Source: Phocoena phocoena (lineage: Eukaryota > Chordata > Mammalia > Artiodactyla > Phocoenidae). From it: 64,000 nucleotides of DNA. Position 1 is the stretch's first letter, and every line of letters starts with the position of its first letter. Shown here piece by piece: positions 11,195-23,099 of the stretch. The notes below the pieces were generated by a model. The model did not search any database. It saw only the letters and a program-made list of their open reading frames with translations, and was not told the DNA's origin. The stretch covers positions 29,783,818 to 29,847,817 of the forward strand of contig NC_089239.1 in assembly GCF_963924675.1 (NCBI RefSeq), in the 5' to 3' direction. Both the position numbers and the translations under genes were made by a program.

Positions 11195-11239
11195 TGTCAT
11201 TCTTATTTAGGTTATTGGCTGTCATTCTTATTTAGGTTA
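11195..11239 (+). repeat. Short tandem duplication, period 25
   Basis: TGTCATTCTTATTTAGGTTA occurs at 11195-11214 and again at 11220-11239, with five bases between. The two copies are identical, so the duplication is recent or conserved. Confidence 0.9.
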
Positions 11240-13051
11240 GTTTAATTAAAAAGGTACCAAATATTCATTCTAACTTATCTGAGTGTTTATTGTGACATTA
11301 TGTCTGAAAGACATTTGGAGAAGACAGTTTTGTCTTGTTTTGTTTTTTTAAAGGAAACCTAAAAGATTCCTGAATCTTTTACAGTTTGTACGGCCATGAA
11401 CCAGCACAGCATCTGCTCAAGAAAGTTTGTTTTGTAAAGCCACATTGTATACAGTATGTAACCTTAAGGACTTTGACAAGCCAAAAATCTTTTTATTTGC
11501 TAGAAACTTGGGAAATATCCAAGTTACTATTTTTCTTTAAGATTTCATCATGAATTCCCTGAATTTTTAGGAATATTTTAGTTTATATATTTCTCGTGGT
11601 AACATGAAGTTATCGTAAATGCCGTTTGATTTTTAAATATTTTCATCCAATATTTTTGTGGAATATTTTATCTTTCCATCAAAAAAATGCCTAAAAGGTC
11701 AAGATACAAGTCATAACTTTAAAAAGGCAGTGGATGAAATTCTAAAACAATAGATGAGTGCATTAGCCTGATAATATTTTTGCCAGTAATTCTGTGTCCT
11801 GTTTTCTGCCCGTACACAGAAAAAAAAATGCTAAACATTCCCTCTCAGTGGATTGATGTCAGTGATTACTGTTTTGCCCATGACCAACGAAAAGTCAATA
11901 ATATCTTTCCTTTGACTAACACTATTGTGTTAGTCATCAGAGATTTTGAGCTGGGCTTATGAGTTGTAATTTTATATTAAATGTTCCTAAATTCATTTCA
12001 GCAAAGTTGTAGAGAATTCAAATCCTGCTGCTTGTGAAAAATGTGTCTAGTCTCTTTGTCATAACCATTCTACTAAAGAACCATCCAAATTCCTCTCAGA
12101 ATGAATTTTCTCTTGAAAGTGGCCTAATGCCATCTAGATTAATCTTTGTGTAATCTAAATTTATAAAAATTTTATCTTAATTATTGAGAAACCTTTTAAA
12201 ATAAGAGAGATAAAAATGTCATGTGTGTTATTTCCATTAAGATATATTATCTCTCTTGGTTATAGGCTAACATAAATAAAATTGCTTATGTCAAAGAAGT
12301 AAAAAAAAGTAAAAGCACATGACCCCCTTTTGGTATTCCTGTCTGTCTAACTGACTTGATATAAAAGATCTTCCTGTGGGAAATTAGGCTTGATTATGGA
12401 GTTGTTTGTACTAACAGTCATTTTTTTTTTCTAAAAGTCATTTTTGAAGAATTATAAGAAATAGTTATGCATAAAAGGAAGTGATGTTTGCATTCAAGTG
12501 TATAAAAATACTCCCCGCCATTCTTGTTCCTCCGTGAATCTAATTATGGTATCTACCGGATGATTTAAGTCTTTCCTAATAATCTCATATGTATATGCTC
12601 TACTTTTTCCTCTTAACCCCTATCTCAAGCAATTTCTTTGGTACTCCTTTAATAATGAACTGTACTTTCCAAAGTGTTTCATTTTAAGGAAGGGGTCCAA
12701 ATTCAAAGAAAGACTGATACAAAAGAAAAAATGGAAGGAAGTAAGCTGTACAAAGCCTGTGAAGAGAGGACATTTATAGCAGGATTAAGATACCTAGTTC
12801 CTGGCATCTGTTTCCCTCAAGAAAAATAATTTCAACAATAGTTTTTAAAGCCCTAAAACTATTCTAGTCGAATATTTACAGAAAAAAAATATATATATTA
12901 TTTACCTTTCCCCAAAATCCTGATGTATCTTTCAGTGACCTTTTTAATTTATAGGTCAGAAAGTCTTGCTTGACTGCAATAAAAATTAACAAAAAGCTGC
13001 TAGAGATAATACCTATAAAATACACATCAAATCTGCTTGTACTACTCACCT

Positions 13052-13065
13052 GCTCCCTCTGCTGG
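13052..13065 (-). promoter_or_regulatory. CTCF-like core motif
   Basis: The minus strand reads CCAGCAGAGGGAGC, matching the CTCF core CCASYAGRKGGCRS at 13 of 14 positions. It lies at the right edge of the repeat-poor AT-rich stretch. Binding is not shown. Confidence 0.35.
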
Positions 13066-13240
13066 CCTCATAACAGGTAACAGGCAAAATTATCCATGTT
13101 GTTATTAAAGTCATTAATACAAATGATAGGCAAGTTAGGACATAAATCAGTAGCAATACTGATAATACACAACCCTGAATGCTTTCATTATAATTTTAGT
13201 GCAAAAGAAGACCACACCAGACGTTAAACACCTACCGTGC

Positions 13241-13291
13241 ATGCACGCACACGTGCACACACACACACACACACACACACACGCGCGCGCT
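13241..13291. repeat. CA/CG alternating microsatellite
   Basis: ATGCACGCACACGTG leads into (CA)n and ends in (CG)4. It is an alternating purine-pyrimidine tract able to form Z-DNA. Confidence 0.95.
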
Positions 13292-14832
13292 CAGTGAAAA
13301 ATACTTTTAATCATTTGTTTAGCACACACAGAGCCAGAAGCTGTTTCTCTATCATCTGGTGATCAGGTTGCTACCCAAATGAGTGAAGCCATACCATTCC
13401 AACAGTAGAAGAAGTAGAGGTCTGTGCTGTCCATCTCTGTAAAGGATGAGGTTAGAGACCTGACCCTGTTCTTAGCAAGTTGGTAGAGTCTTAATGAGGT
13501 AGATCTACTTGCCAATACGCAGGGACAGTGCCGTGACACCTCCGTGGTGATCCTGGGTGGTACCGGGCAAGAGTGCCCCATGGGGAAGGCTCCTGGATGG
13601 AGTGAACAGCCAGAACTACTTTCAGTGATTGTCTAGACCTAAATGCCTCACTTATTTAAAAAGAGCCTTCTCGTCCCTCCCTCAAAATAAAGAGACTAGA
13701 AGTGAAGGAAATTACATTCCAGGCAGTGGAAAGCTAGTGCAGTAAATAGGAGACCATGGAACGGATGGGAAATTCACTCTGTAATTCAGCAGAGAGCCAG
13801 GGAAGGCAGGAACCCTGGAGACCCCACTGGAACTAGCTCCAAAGCATCTGCTTAGGCATTTGGACTTTCCCCCGAGAGAGTAGACTAGCCTGCTATTGAG
13901 AGGCCCCTGGAGAGCCGTGCAGAGTGAGGTTGGAGGGAGACCTGGGGAGAAACTACGTGGTGACTCAGGTTCCTGAACTAGAACATCAGCCCAGGGCCAA
14001 GGGTGTGTGAGAGGGAGAGTCAGCGGCACCAGGTTGACTGGCCATGCAGGTTCCAGTGATGGGGTTGGTCTGGTGTTGGGGTTGATTCTTCCACTTAACT
14101 AAAAGTTCTGGGTAAAATAATTTCAAAATCACTTTAACAGCATCAGTGTAATGATAAGATGATAAAAAAACATCAGGCTTGAATTTATGTGGAGGCAGGA
14201 ACCAAGTGCATCAAGTGGGATGGTAAACAGCTGGCAGACCCGGGCCTCAGTGGGTGGGGGGAGGAGCCAGAGGCCAGGGCCCTACATGGTGGAGAGTCTG
14301 AGAGACTTCCTTCCGTAACCGTGAGACCCCAGGGGACTCCACCGGCAGCACCCGGGGAAGCAGGAGTAAACCTGTCCACTCCACCTCTGCAAAGAATGCA
14401 AGAAAACAGAACAGAGGCGGACCTGATGTTAAATAGAACGGGGTTGGGGGCGGGGGACCGCCCCTGGGGATTGTAGCCACGAGCTCACCCTTTTAGTTTC
14501 ACAGTAAAAATGAGATGGTCGGAAAGAACCTGCAGCCCTGGAGCATTTTTCTAAAGTGGTCACCGGTTAACAGCTGGTGCTGTTAACTCCTCCCCGTCTC
14601 CCAGTTCCATGGCAAATGTGAATCCTTTCTAAAAGAATGCACCTTCACCATAGGTCTCAAATTCTTACAGATAATCTCCCAAGGAAAATGAGCAACTCGT
14701 AGACAGACTAAATGAGCATACAGGAAAACGTATCGCTAGCAAGTGTCAGCAGAAAGAATAGCAAAAAGAGACTGGCAAGAGCTTCGTGATTGGAAGCTGT
14801 TGGCCGCATTTTATAAACTAAGGATCCTTACT
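13292..14832. other. Unique sequence, no gene recognised
   Basis: No supported exon or transposon. Contains a G-rich run at about 14440-14458 and a perfect 9-bp stem with a 4-base loop at 14566-14587 (arms GTTAACAGC and GCTGTTAAC). Confidence 0.5.
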
Positions 14833-14861
14833 GTATTTGTCTCTTAGGGCTGCCGTAAATA

Positions 14862-15176
14862 CAGTCATCCCTTGGTATCCACGGGAGAGTGGTCCCAGGA
14901 CCCGCTGCAGACACCACAATCTGTGTACACTCCAGTCCCTTATATAAAGCAGCATAGTATTTGAACATAACCTGCATGCATCCTCCCATATACTTTCAGT
15001 CATCTCTAGATTCCTTATATTACCGAATACAGTGTAAATGCTACATAAACAGTTCCCAGTACACAACAAATTCAACTCTTGCTTTTCCGAACTTTCTTGA
15101 ATTTTTATTGCCTGAATATTTTTAACTGGTTGAATCTGTGGATGTCTGCATCCACCTGTGGGTATGGTGGGCAGAC
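14862..15176. mobile_element. MER2 (TcMar-Tigger MITE) inside the LTR
   Basis: Starts CAGTCATCCCTTGGTATCCA right after a TA at 14860-14861 and ends near GGTATGGTGGGCAGAC before TA. Inside, CCTTATATAAAGCAGCATAG and CATCTCTAGATTCCTTATAT match the MER2 interior. The length of about 315 bases and the TA target fit a mariner-type insertion. Confidence 0.82.
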
Positions 15177-15567
15177 TATTCCACGAGCTGGGAGGCCTAA
15201 AGCAACAGGAATGTATTACCTCACAGTACTGGAAGCTGGAAGTCTGAAATGAGGGCGTTGGCAGGGCCACGCTCCCTCTGAAGCCTGGCAGGGGAGTCCT
15301 TCCTTGCCCTTCCCGGCTTCTGGTGGTCTGCTGGCGATCTTCGGCATTCCTTCGCTTTCAACTGCACTTTTCCATTCTCTGCCTTCGTCGCCACATGACG
15401 TCCTCCTGTGCATGTGTCTGTGTGTCCTCACGTGTCCCTCTTCCTGTAAAGACACCAGTCAGGTTGGACTAGGGTCCCACCCTATGCCATTATGACCTCA
15501 CCTTAACTAGTTACATCTGCATCAGTTCTGTTTCCAAACAAGGTCACATTCTGAGGTGCTGGAAGTT

Positions 15568-15912
15568 AGGACTTATATCTTTTTTTTTTTTTTTTTTAAT
15601 GATCTAGTTTTGTGTTTTTTCTTAATTTTATTTATTTATTTTTGGCTGCATTGGGTCTTCGTTGCTGCCCTTGGGCTTTCTCTAGTTGCGGGGGCTACTC
15701 TTCGTTGCGGTGTGCAGGCTTCTCATTGTGGTGGCTTCTCTTGTTAGGGAGCACGGGCTCTAGGCACAAGGGCTTCAGTAGTTGTGGCGCACGGGCTTAG
15801 TTGCTCCGCAGCATGTGGGATCTTCCCGGACCAGGGCTCGAACCCGTGTCCCCTACCTTGGCAGGCAGATTCTGAACTGTACCACCAGGGAAGCCCAGGA
15901 CTTATATCTTTT
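15568..15912 (-). mobile_element. CHR-type SINE (minus), 16-bp TSD, short 3' read-through tail
   Basis: Direct repeats AGGACTTATATCTTTT at 15568-15583 and 15897-15912 enclose it. The body is the long CHR form, with the complement of its GGGCTTCCCTGG head at the right. Between the (TTTA)n tail (about 15630-15645) and the T-run there are about 30 extra bases (15599-15628) with no TTTT on the transcribed strand. That matches the read-through structure at 6909-7339. Confidence 0.88.
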
Positions 15913-16065
15913 GGGGGGTCCCAATTCAACCCATAACACCATGCTTAAAGATATAAAATTAAATTTTGTAAATACCTAAAAGAGGCAGAAAACTAAAGTA
16001 AAAAAAATCTTGTAGATTTTAAAAGAAACTTAAAGAAAAAAATACAATAATTGAAATTTAAAATT

Positions 16066-16287
16066 CAAAGATCATGGGTTTTTTTGCGGTATGCAGGCCT
16101 CTCACTGCTGTGACCTCTCCCATTGTGGAGCACAGGCTCCGGATGCACAAGCTCAGCGGCCATGGCTCACAGGCCCAGCCGCTCCGCAGCATGTGGGATC
16201 CTCCCGGACCGGGGCACGAACCCACGTCCCCCGCGTTGGCAGGTGGACTCCCAGCCACCGCACCACCAGGGAAGCCCAAAGATCATG
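16066..16287 (-). mobile_element. CHR-type SINE, short form (minus), 11-bp TSD
   Basis: CAAAGATCATG at 16066-16076 and 16277-16287 flanks the element. It has the short form lacking the middle block and starting TTTGCGGTATGCAGGCC, typical of the cetacean CHR-2 type. Open frames across it are not genes. Confidence 0.9.
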
Positions 16288-17170
16288 TTTAACAGAACAT
16301 TAGACACATATGAAGAGAGACTCACTGAGCTAAAAGATAAATCAAAAGAAGTCTCCTGAGAACAGCAGCGTCACAAGGAGATGGGGACTAGGAAGGAAGG
16401 GGAGGGACCTGAAGGATGGAGTGAGAAGGTCTAACCAAACTCCAGGAGGAGGACAGAGAGAGAACAGGGCAGACGGTATGTGAAGGGACAGTGGCTAAAC
16501 ATTGTCCCTAAATGATGAAAGACACCAAGCTACAGATTCAAAAATTCCAGTGACTGACCAACAGGATAATAACAAGCCTGGATAAAGGAGTAAGAGATGG
16601 ATGATGCTGGCAGCTGGCTGCCTGGTGACACATGAGAGCTCAGGCAGGGAGGTGACGGATACACCTTTGTACAATCCCAGTTTTAGTTGGTTGTGTAACA
16701 CCCAGGTGGAGTTTTGCCGTTGTACACGTAGGTCTGAAGCCCAAGAGAGTGATCTGGGCTGGAAGCAGCAAGACCTGTTTTCATGATCAATATTAGTGCC
16801 AGTTTTGTTAAATAATCTTAACTAACGTTAAGTAGTATATGAAAATAATGAAAAAGAACAGCTTTGTAAATCTTAACAGTCTAGGTTTTTCTCGATAAAA
16901 TTAAATAGCTAAGTAGCCTCCCTCCACCTTGACCCTTGGAGTTTCAGTGGTGCCAGTTCTGTGGATTCTGGCATATTGTGCTATTCTCTAGATTTCTGCT
17001 CTGGAAGAGATAGATAATGATAGTAAATAAAGAAAGCCCAGCCTGGTCAGTAAAAAGGTGCTTCATAGTGTCATTGAGATGTTGCAAGTGATTGAAATAA
17101 AAAATCTGCAAGATATAATTAGTAGCATGTAAGTTTTTGTAAATCTGTCACTGCTTTGAGAGTCTTTGTT
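16288..17170. other. Unique sequence, no gene recognised
   Basis: Mixed composition with some purine-rich patches (16370-16470). No exon or transposon could be supported. Confidence 0.5.
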
Positions 17171-17572
17171 ATGGTTGAATTGTGTCCCCGAAAAATTCAT
17201 TGACTGAAGTTCTAACTCCCGGTATCTCTGAATCTGGCCTTATTTGGAAATAGGGTCATTGGAAATATAATTAGATAAAATGAGGTCATACCAGAGCAGG
17301 ATAGGCCCTGATCTAATACGACTGGTGTCCTTATGAAAAGGGGAAATTTGGAGACAGACATATCCATGGGGAGAACACCATGTGAAGATGAAAGCAGAAA
17401 TCAGGGTGATGCTTCTGCCCACCAAGAACCACCAAAGGTTGCCGGCCGCCACCAGAAGCCGGGACAGACACCTTGATCTTGGACTTCCAGGCTCTAGAAC
17501 TGTTACAGAATAAGTTTTGGTTGTTTAAGCCGCTCAGTTTGTGGTACTTAGTTACACCTGCCCTAGCTCCCA
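17171..17572 (+). mobile_element. MaLR-type solo LTR (plus)
   Basis: Begins GTTATGGTTGAATTGTGTCC, continues TGGCCTTATTTGGAAATAGG, GACTGGTGTCCTTATGAAAA and ACACCTTGATCTTGGACTTC, and ends near GTGGTACTTAGTTACACCTG. This is the same class as the interrupted LTR at 14.8-15.9 kb in the opposite orientation. It is non-coding. Confidence 0.78.
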
Positions 17573-18670
17573 AAAAAATATTACCGGAAAGGGAACTAAA
17601 ATCTGTTGCTGCTTTGCAGCCTTCACCAAAAACTGTTAAGTATTTGGTGGTTTTGCTCGCTATTTAATCTAACAGGGAGGAAAATCCAGGCAGCCCAGAT
17701 ATTTTAATATGGTGGTAACCATGCAAAGCTTCATTTTGCAACAGTAAAACAATTTCTTAGAAATCCTAAGGCTCTTTAATTGCATCCGCCCTTACGTAAG
17801 GCTGTCCTCCTTCCTGGAGGCCCAGTGCCACTTCCTAGAGGAATCCTCCCTCGAGTCTGCAGGAAGAATGTTGGATGCCACCCTTAGGAAGGCCCCTCAT
17901 CTGTCCACACTGGTGATACAGTGAGGCTCCTTGACAGTGGCTCATTACCCGCACTGGCCGTGAACTCATTGAAGCCCGAGGCCATGCCTCCTTCAGTCGC
18001 TGCTGCTGTTTCAACATGGCATCTGTGCATTCACCCCAGTCACACCTGCCCAGAGACAACGGCCTATAAAGATGAGATCTGAGCCACGCCCCCATCCTGC
18101 AGATTCTCTGTCTCAGCTGCCTGTTGTGATAGGCCTCCCTCCCCACTGAGCCGAGGGTCCTGCCAGTGGATCCCACTCTGGACGAGGTGCAGGATTCTCC
18201 CCTCCGTCCCAGCCATCCTGCTGTCCTGTTGCAGGGGAGGCGGCCTGGATGCTGGGAGGTTGGTGCCAGTCCTTGGGCTGAGTCTTTTCTAAGTAGTTGG
18301 ATGCCTTTCCCTCAGACCATCTGCAGTGCTTGCGCCATGGCCGCCTTATCTGCAGCCTTCTGTTCTTTAAACTGAGGTCCCGCTGGAGTTTTTTCGTGGG
18401 ACCTCTGTCCTATCACCTCATTTCCTCTGGAGCCTGTTGCGTATGAATGAAGCCTCTAAAATGCAGGTAAACACCTCCACATTGAATTAAATTATCACAC
18501 GCACAGCACCTGATAGAGTAAATTGGCCCCAATAAGCACATTCACAGATTCTGAATGCACAGAGCATGACTGAGTGTCTAATAAACGTACTAGAGCTAAC
18601 ATCGAAAAGCAAGTGTTGTCCTTCAGGATAACTTTTAAGACTATGTGCTTACCTTGCTGCCCCTGTTCAC
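17573..18670. other. Unique sequence with no supported gene
   Basis: Around 17.95-18.05 kb the text GAAGCCCGAGGCCATGCCTC faintly resembles an L2 3' end. The rest is unassigned. Confidence 0.45.
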
Positions 18671-19050
18671 AACATTTCTGTTGGGCTTCCCTGGTGACAC
18701 AGTGGTTAAGAATCCGCCTGCCAATGCCGGGGACGTGGGTTCGAGCCCCGGTCCAGGAAGATCCCACATGCCGCAGAGCAACTAAGCCCGTGTGCCACAG
18801 CTACTGAGCCTGCGCTCTGGAGCCCGCGAGCCACAATTACTGAAGCCCGCAAGCCACAACTACTGAAGCCCACGCGCCTAGAGCCCGTGCTCCGCAAGAA
18901 GAGAAGCCACCGCAATGAGAAGCCCACGCACCGCAACGAAGGGTAGCCCCCGCTCGCTGCAACTAGAGAAAGCCCGCGCGCAGCAACGAAGACCCAAAGC
19001 AGCCAAAAGTAAATAAATAAATTTATTTTTTTTAAAAAAGCATTTCTATT
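18671..19050 (+). mobile_element. CHR-type SINE, long form (plus)
   Basis: Head GGGCTTCCCTGGTGACACAG begins at 18683. The body runs through the GACCCAAAGCAGCCAAAAGT end and a TAAATAAATAAATT tail. Imperfect flanking repeats AACATTTCTGTT (18671-18682) and AGCATTTCTATT (19039-19050) agree at 10 of 12 bases. The middle block shows repeated GAGCCACAA-type units, as in other long copies. Confidence 0.88.
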
Positions 19051-19201
19051 TTTTATTTGAATTTTATTTTATGTTTATACAGCAGGTTCTTATTATCTAT
19101 TTTATACATATTAGTGTATACATGTCAATCCCAATCTCCCAATGCATCCCACCACCCCCCCTCTTTTCCCCCTTGGTGTCCATGTGTTTGAAAACATTTC
19201 T
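19051..19201 (-). mobile_element. L1 3' UTR fragment (minus)
   Basis: TTTATACAGCAGGTTCTTAT and CATGTCAATCCCAATCTCCC are typical of artiodactyl/cetacean L1 3' ends in reverse. The right border AACATTTCT (19193-19201) recurs at both SINE flanks, indicating that the SINE landed in this L1's target-site duplication. Confidence 0.75.
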
Positions 19202-22200
19202 AGAGCTTCTTTTCAACAGCTGCTATAAAATTGCAGTTTAGTAGGTGACTAAACACAATAATATTATTATAATCCTATCACTTTTCAATGTTTTTCCTTT
19301 TATTCAATTCAACAAATACGAAAGACTGCGCTAGTTGTAAGAAAAATAAAACCACAACACACAAATTAAGGAATTCTCGATTCTCTTAATAGTCTAGAAA
19401 GAGCTTAGGATGACTCTCGTGAATTTTCTTTGCAGGATCTAAGTGATCCAGAGCCTAATTAGTCCAGAATCTATGTCTTCCACCTGCTGTCAAAGTAGTT
19501 GTACAAACAAGCCAAACCAGCCCAAGATGGGGTGTCACCAAGGTCTCCTTTGCGTGAGAACCCTCCCATGAGACGCAGAATATCTCCTATTTCTGAATTG
19601 GAAACGAGGGTTTTCCTGCCGTGTTGGGGAGACCCTCACTCACCTTCTGGGTACATCAGAAGTGGCCTCTCCTTTCACCAACAGCTAAAGATACCACCCT
19701 GGCATTGCTTCCAGACGCTCGACTGTCCTGATAAACTTTTGGGCCAGGATCTTGGAGAAGAATAAGTTTGAGCCACTCTGAAGGCTCATGGGAGAGGGAA
19801 AAGGGTGGAAATTCTTTCCCAAAGTGGTATTTCTAGGAAAACACTCAGCCAGGACCTGCAGCTGTTCGCTATCCAGTATCAGTTCTAAACAACATTTGAG
19901 TTGGCAAAAGAAAAGTGAGAAAACAATAAAAGGCTTGAAGCATAAAACTTTGGGAAACCCCTTTCTATAATGTGCTTGTTTAGGGCTTAAAATATTACTG
20001 TTTTCAGAACATAAGAGCTACTTTCCAACTTTTCTGGGCCTTTTTTTTAGAATATTATTAAGTGCTTTAACGATTAAAAGAGAAAAATACTTCTGGATCA
20101 TTTTATAAACACAATCTAAAAATCTCACGTGTAATTGGAGTTTTTCCCCTTCTTTTCCAGAATAGACTAGTTCATTATTACCAAACTGCCAATATAGGTG
20201 GGAGAAAATAGAAAGAATAGAATTAATGTAATTCAGTCAGGAACCAAAACCCTGCATGCAAGATGTATATCCTTTGGGCATCTGCAACCCAGGGACGCTA
20301 ACAATTTCAAAAGCTCTGTCATCCACAGAGAGGGAGAGTTCAGGGTAAACAGACCCATCTGAAAGGTTCTCAGTGTGACAAACTTGGGCTCATTTCAGGG
20401 CCTGAGGAGACGTGTGGCTTCTCAGGGGAAGCCGGGAAGATGAACAGAAAAGACAGATGACGCCTCGTATGGTTCAAATTCTAATTCTAGCTCATTTGAA
20501 GTGGGTTAGGTGTTAGGAGTAGAGTTTGGCTTCTCTGGCCCATAGACTTGATTATTCCTGGAGCTACTTCACAGGGCCAAGTCCATGGGTTTTAAGCAGA
20601 AATGACCCAGGAATCCTAGCAGAGGGCCAGCCCTCCAAGAACCAGCATGAGAGTTGGGTGATGGGTCTGGGAAGTTTCACACCACGACAGAATTCCAAGA
20701 CTCTAGTGGACCGGGGATGCCTCAGTCACTAGGACCTGCCCCAGATGGAGCTGCCTCCAAGGGTAGAAGGACCTCTTTCGTTTCCTCCAGACCCTTGTCC
20801 GCCTCAGTCTTACCCACCTGCAGCCCCTGCCCTCTGCCTCTGTTCCATGGGATGAGCGGCAAAGTGATCTGGAGAATTCAGTGCCATTGATAACATGGGG
20901 CGCCGTGTCTGGTCCATAGATTAGAGCCCTTCCTCAGCCCATTCCCCATCTAATTATCAGAGAAAGATGGCCTTCATTAATGCGACATCTTGGATCATCC
21001 CCTTGACACGTGACAGCAGTCAGCCTGCCCATGGGTCTGACTTTAGGTGTTGAAACCCCTCTGTCCTAACGTTGGCAGTAAGTAAAATATTCCTCTTGGG
21101 TTTCTTTATGAAAAGAGCTGTGCATATAATTAACAGGTAGATTTTGGACACTTTATATATACTTTTGTTGTTACTGTGAAATTCGCCTCTTAATTCAGCA
21201 CTCCTTGCCAAGTGGTTCGCCTATTATCCTGACTGAGAAAATAAGATAATGGGATGGTTTTAGCAAAATAAGCAAAGGGTACCCGACAGCTCTTTATGTC
21301 CCCAAAGCACACGTCACCAGCAGTTGCCGAAAGGGTTCTTCGTTATAAGTGAGGGAAACTGATGCTTTCTGCTTTGTGTAAAAATGGAATGTTTTGAAAA
21401 AATACTGGGTAGTTCTAAAAATAATAATAGTAATGAGGCTGCGTAGCTGAAGCCACAGTCAGCTCCCACGCAGACTGGCCCGGGGAGGTGTCACTTCCCC
21501 GCTACCCAAGCAGGAGCCACAGATGTGCGGCCAGCACCAACCAGCAGCACCAACTCCGAGCTGGGTCGTTCTGCCCCCGCCAAGAGCCTCGCCCCGTGCC
21601 TGGGTCACTGGCATCAGATTCCAGCCCCTAGGTGGGTGGGTCGACTTGGCTCAGTCTGGCTGGTTACCTGGACCCTAGCAGCCAAGTGAGCTGGGCAAGT
21701 GAGAATCTGGCATCTTCAGACTCCACGGTGGGCGGGCGGCCCTACGTCCCACCAAGACTCATGAGATGGGGGCTGTCCCAGCAAACAAGGGTGCTCAGAT
21801 ACCAGCCAACCACAGAAAAGGGTCCCCTGTCCTACTGAAATGACGCGATGCCCGCCAATACTTCACTCTGTTAGTCGCGCGATAATTCAAACGTGAACTG
21901 GTATCAAGGGCTGGCGCTTTCGTGGTTCAGCTTATGGCCCGTTATCACATTAAACCGAAAGAATCCCAGAGCTGGAGAGAGACTGAGAAAGAGCCCTCGT
22001 TTGCAGATAGAAAACAGGGATGCAGGAAGGCAAAGTGACTTCCCCAGAGGGCGTGACACTACCCAGTGTGGCACAACTGCACGTGTGATACTTCTGTACG
22101 TTGAGTGTGAGTATAGTCATTCCCTCACAGGCCATAGCTGCGTTACTTTCATTCGTTTTTAAGGAGGGGATATAGTTGCCGACAGTACTTACTTGCTGTC

Positions 22201-22649
22201 CTGAAATCTAATGACCCGGTACTGTTTGTAACCATGGGACCAAGAAGGGCAATTGAACAGAACACATGAATAGAACCCAAAAGAGCACAGTTTAGGGATA
22301 AAAGCAATCACTCCCCGTCGTTCCCTTGGTTTTCTCTTTGATCATTAGCGTGTAACACACATCAGGAACCCATGTGAAAACAGAGCAACGTGTTCTAACA
22401 GTTCTTACGAGACATTCTTACAGGAAAGGAAGGTTCAGGAAGAAAACACCCTCACTGTGTGTGGTTCAGTGTTTAGTACCTGGCCGGCAGTGGCTCCGAT
22501 CCGACGCCCACTGGCCTTGGGCAGCCTCCAGCCCTGGGCTCCGTGATTGCCGGGACGGGGTCTGAGCGGGAGGGAGGGGGTCCCGTGCGGACACCTCCAC
22601 CATCACATCCAGCGTCAGCGTGCCGAGAAGCATACGTGGCAGCTGTGAT
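19202..22649. other. Unique sequence with one possible MIR
   Basis: No gene seen. A faint MIR-like stretch at 21960-22070 (CCCTCGTTTGCAGATAGAAA ... GTGACTTCCCCAGAG) is the only repeat noted in about 3.4 kb. Confidence 0.5.
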
Positions 22650-22870
22650 TTTTTTGAGTATGTAAAGCACTTGGAGTGATGCCTTGTATGTAACAAAGTG
22701 CTCCATAGATGCTGTTACTGGTTGTTTTTCAGCCACTTTACTTCCATGATCTGTCTCAATCCTCATAATAACTCTTCCGGGCCCCGTTTAACAGCTGAGG
22801 AAACTGAAGCTTAGCGAAGTTCAGCGACCTTGCAGAGCTAAGTTCAAACCCAAGTCTGACTCCAAAGCAA
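22650..22870. repeat. MIR pair (head-to-head) or rearranged MIR
   Basis: AAGCACTTGGAGTGATGCCT and ACAAAGTGCTCCATAGATGC fit one MIR 3' core. AACAGCTGAGGAAACTGAAG and TTCAAACCCAAGTCTGACTC fit MIR sequence in the other orientation. Confidence 0.6.
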
Positions 22871-23099
22871 ATAACCAATCTGTGTGTGTATTTACTCACT
22901 TACCCGCCGATGCTCAGAGTTGGATTAATCACAGTCCTTGACTTCATTGCTCCGTGCACGGCCTTTCTTTATCTTTGAATTTTAGGATTCTTGGTTTGTT
23001 TTTAATAATGCAGTGAATACTGTGAACTCACGCTAGACACAGGAGCCGCAGCTCTGATGCCCGCCTCTGTCCCCATGTCCGTGCTGCCCATGCCCTGCC

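Larger units (their letters stand above)
9846..13240. other. Unique, increasingly AT-rich sequence
   Basis: No gene or clear young repeat. From about 11.1 to 13.1 kb it is AT-rich and repeat-poor for over 1.5 kb, unlike most of the window. It contains a short tandem duplication (11195-11239) and a CTCF-like motif (13052-13065), listed separately. Confidence 0.55.
14833..15941 (-). mobile_element. MaLR (MLT1-like) LTR, minus strand, broken by two insertions
   Basis: The outer pieces read, in minus orientation, as an ERVL-MaLR LTR: CTCTTAGGGCTGCCGTAA at the left, then AAGCAACAGGAATGTATTACC, AGACACCAGTCAGGTTGG, CAAGGTCACATTCTGAGGT, and CCCAATTCAACCCATAACA at the right. A MER2 element (14862-15176) and a CHR SINE (15568-15912 including its duplications) split it into three. 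It is a non-coding solo LTR fragment. The subfamily is uncertain. Confidence 0.75.
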
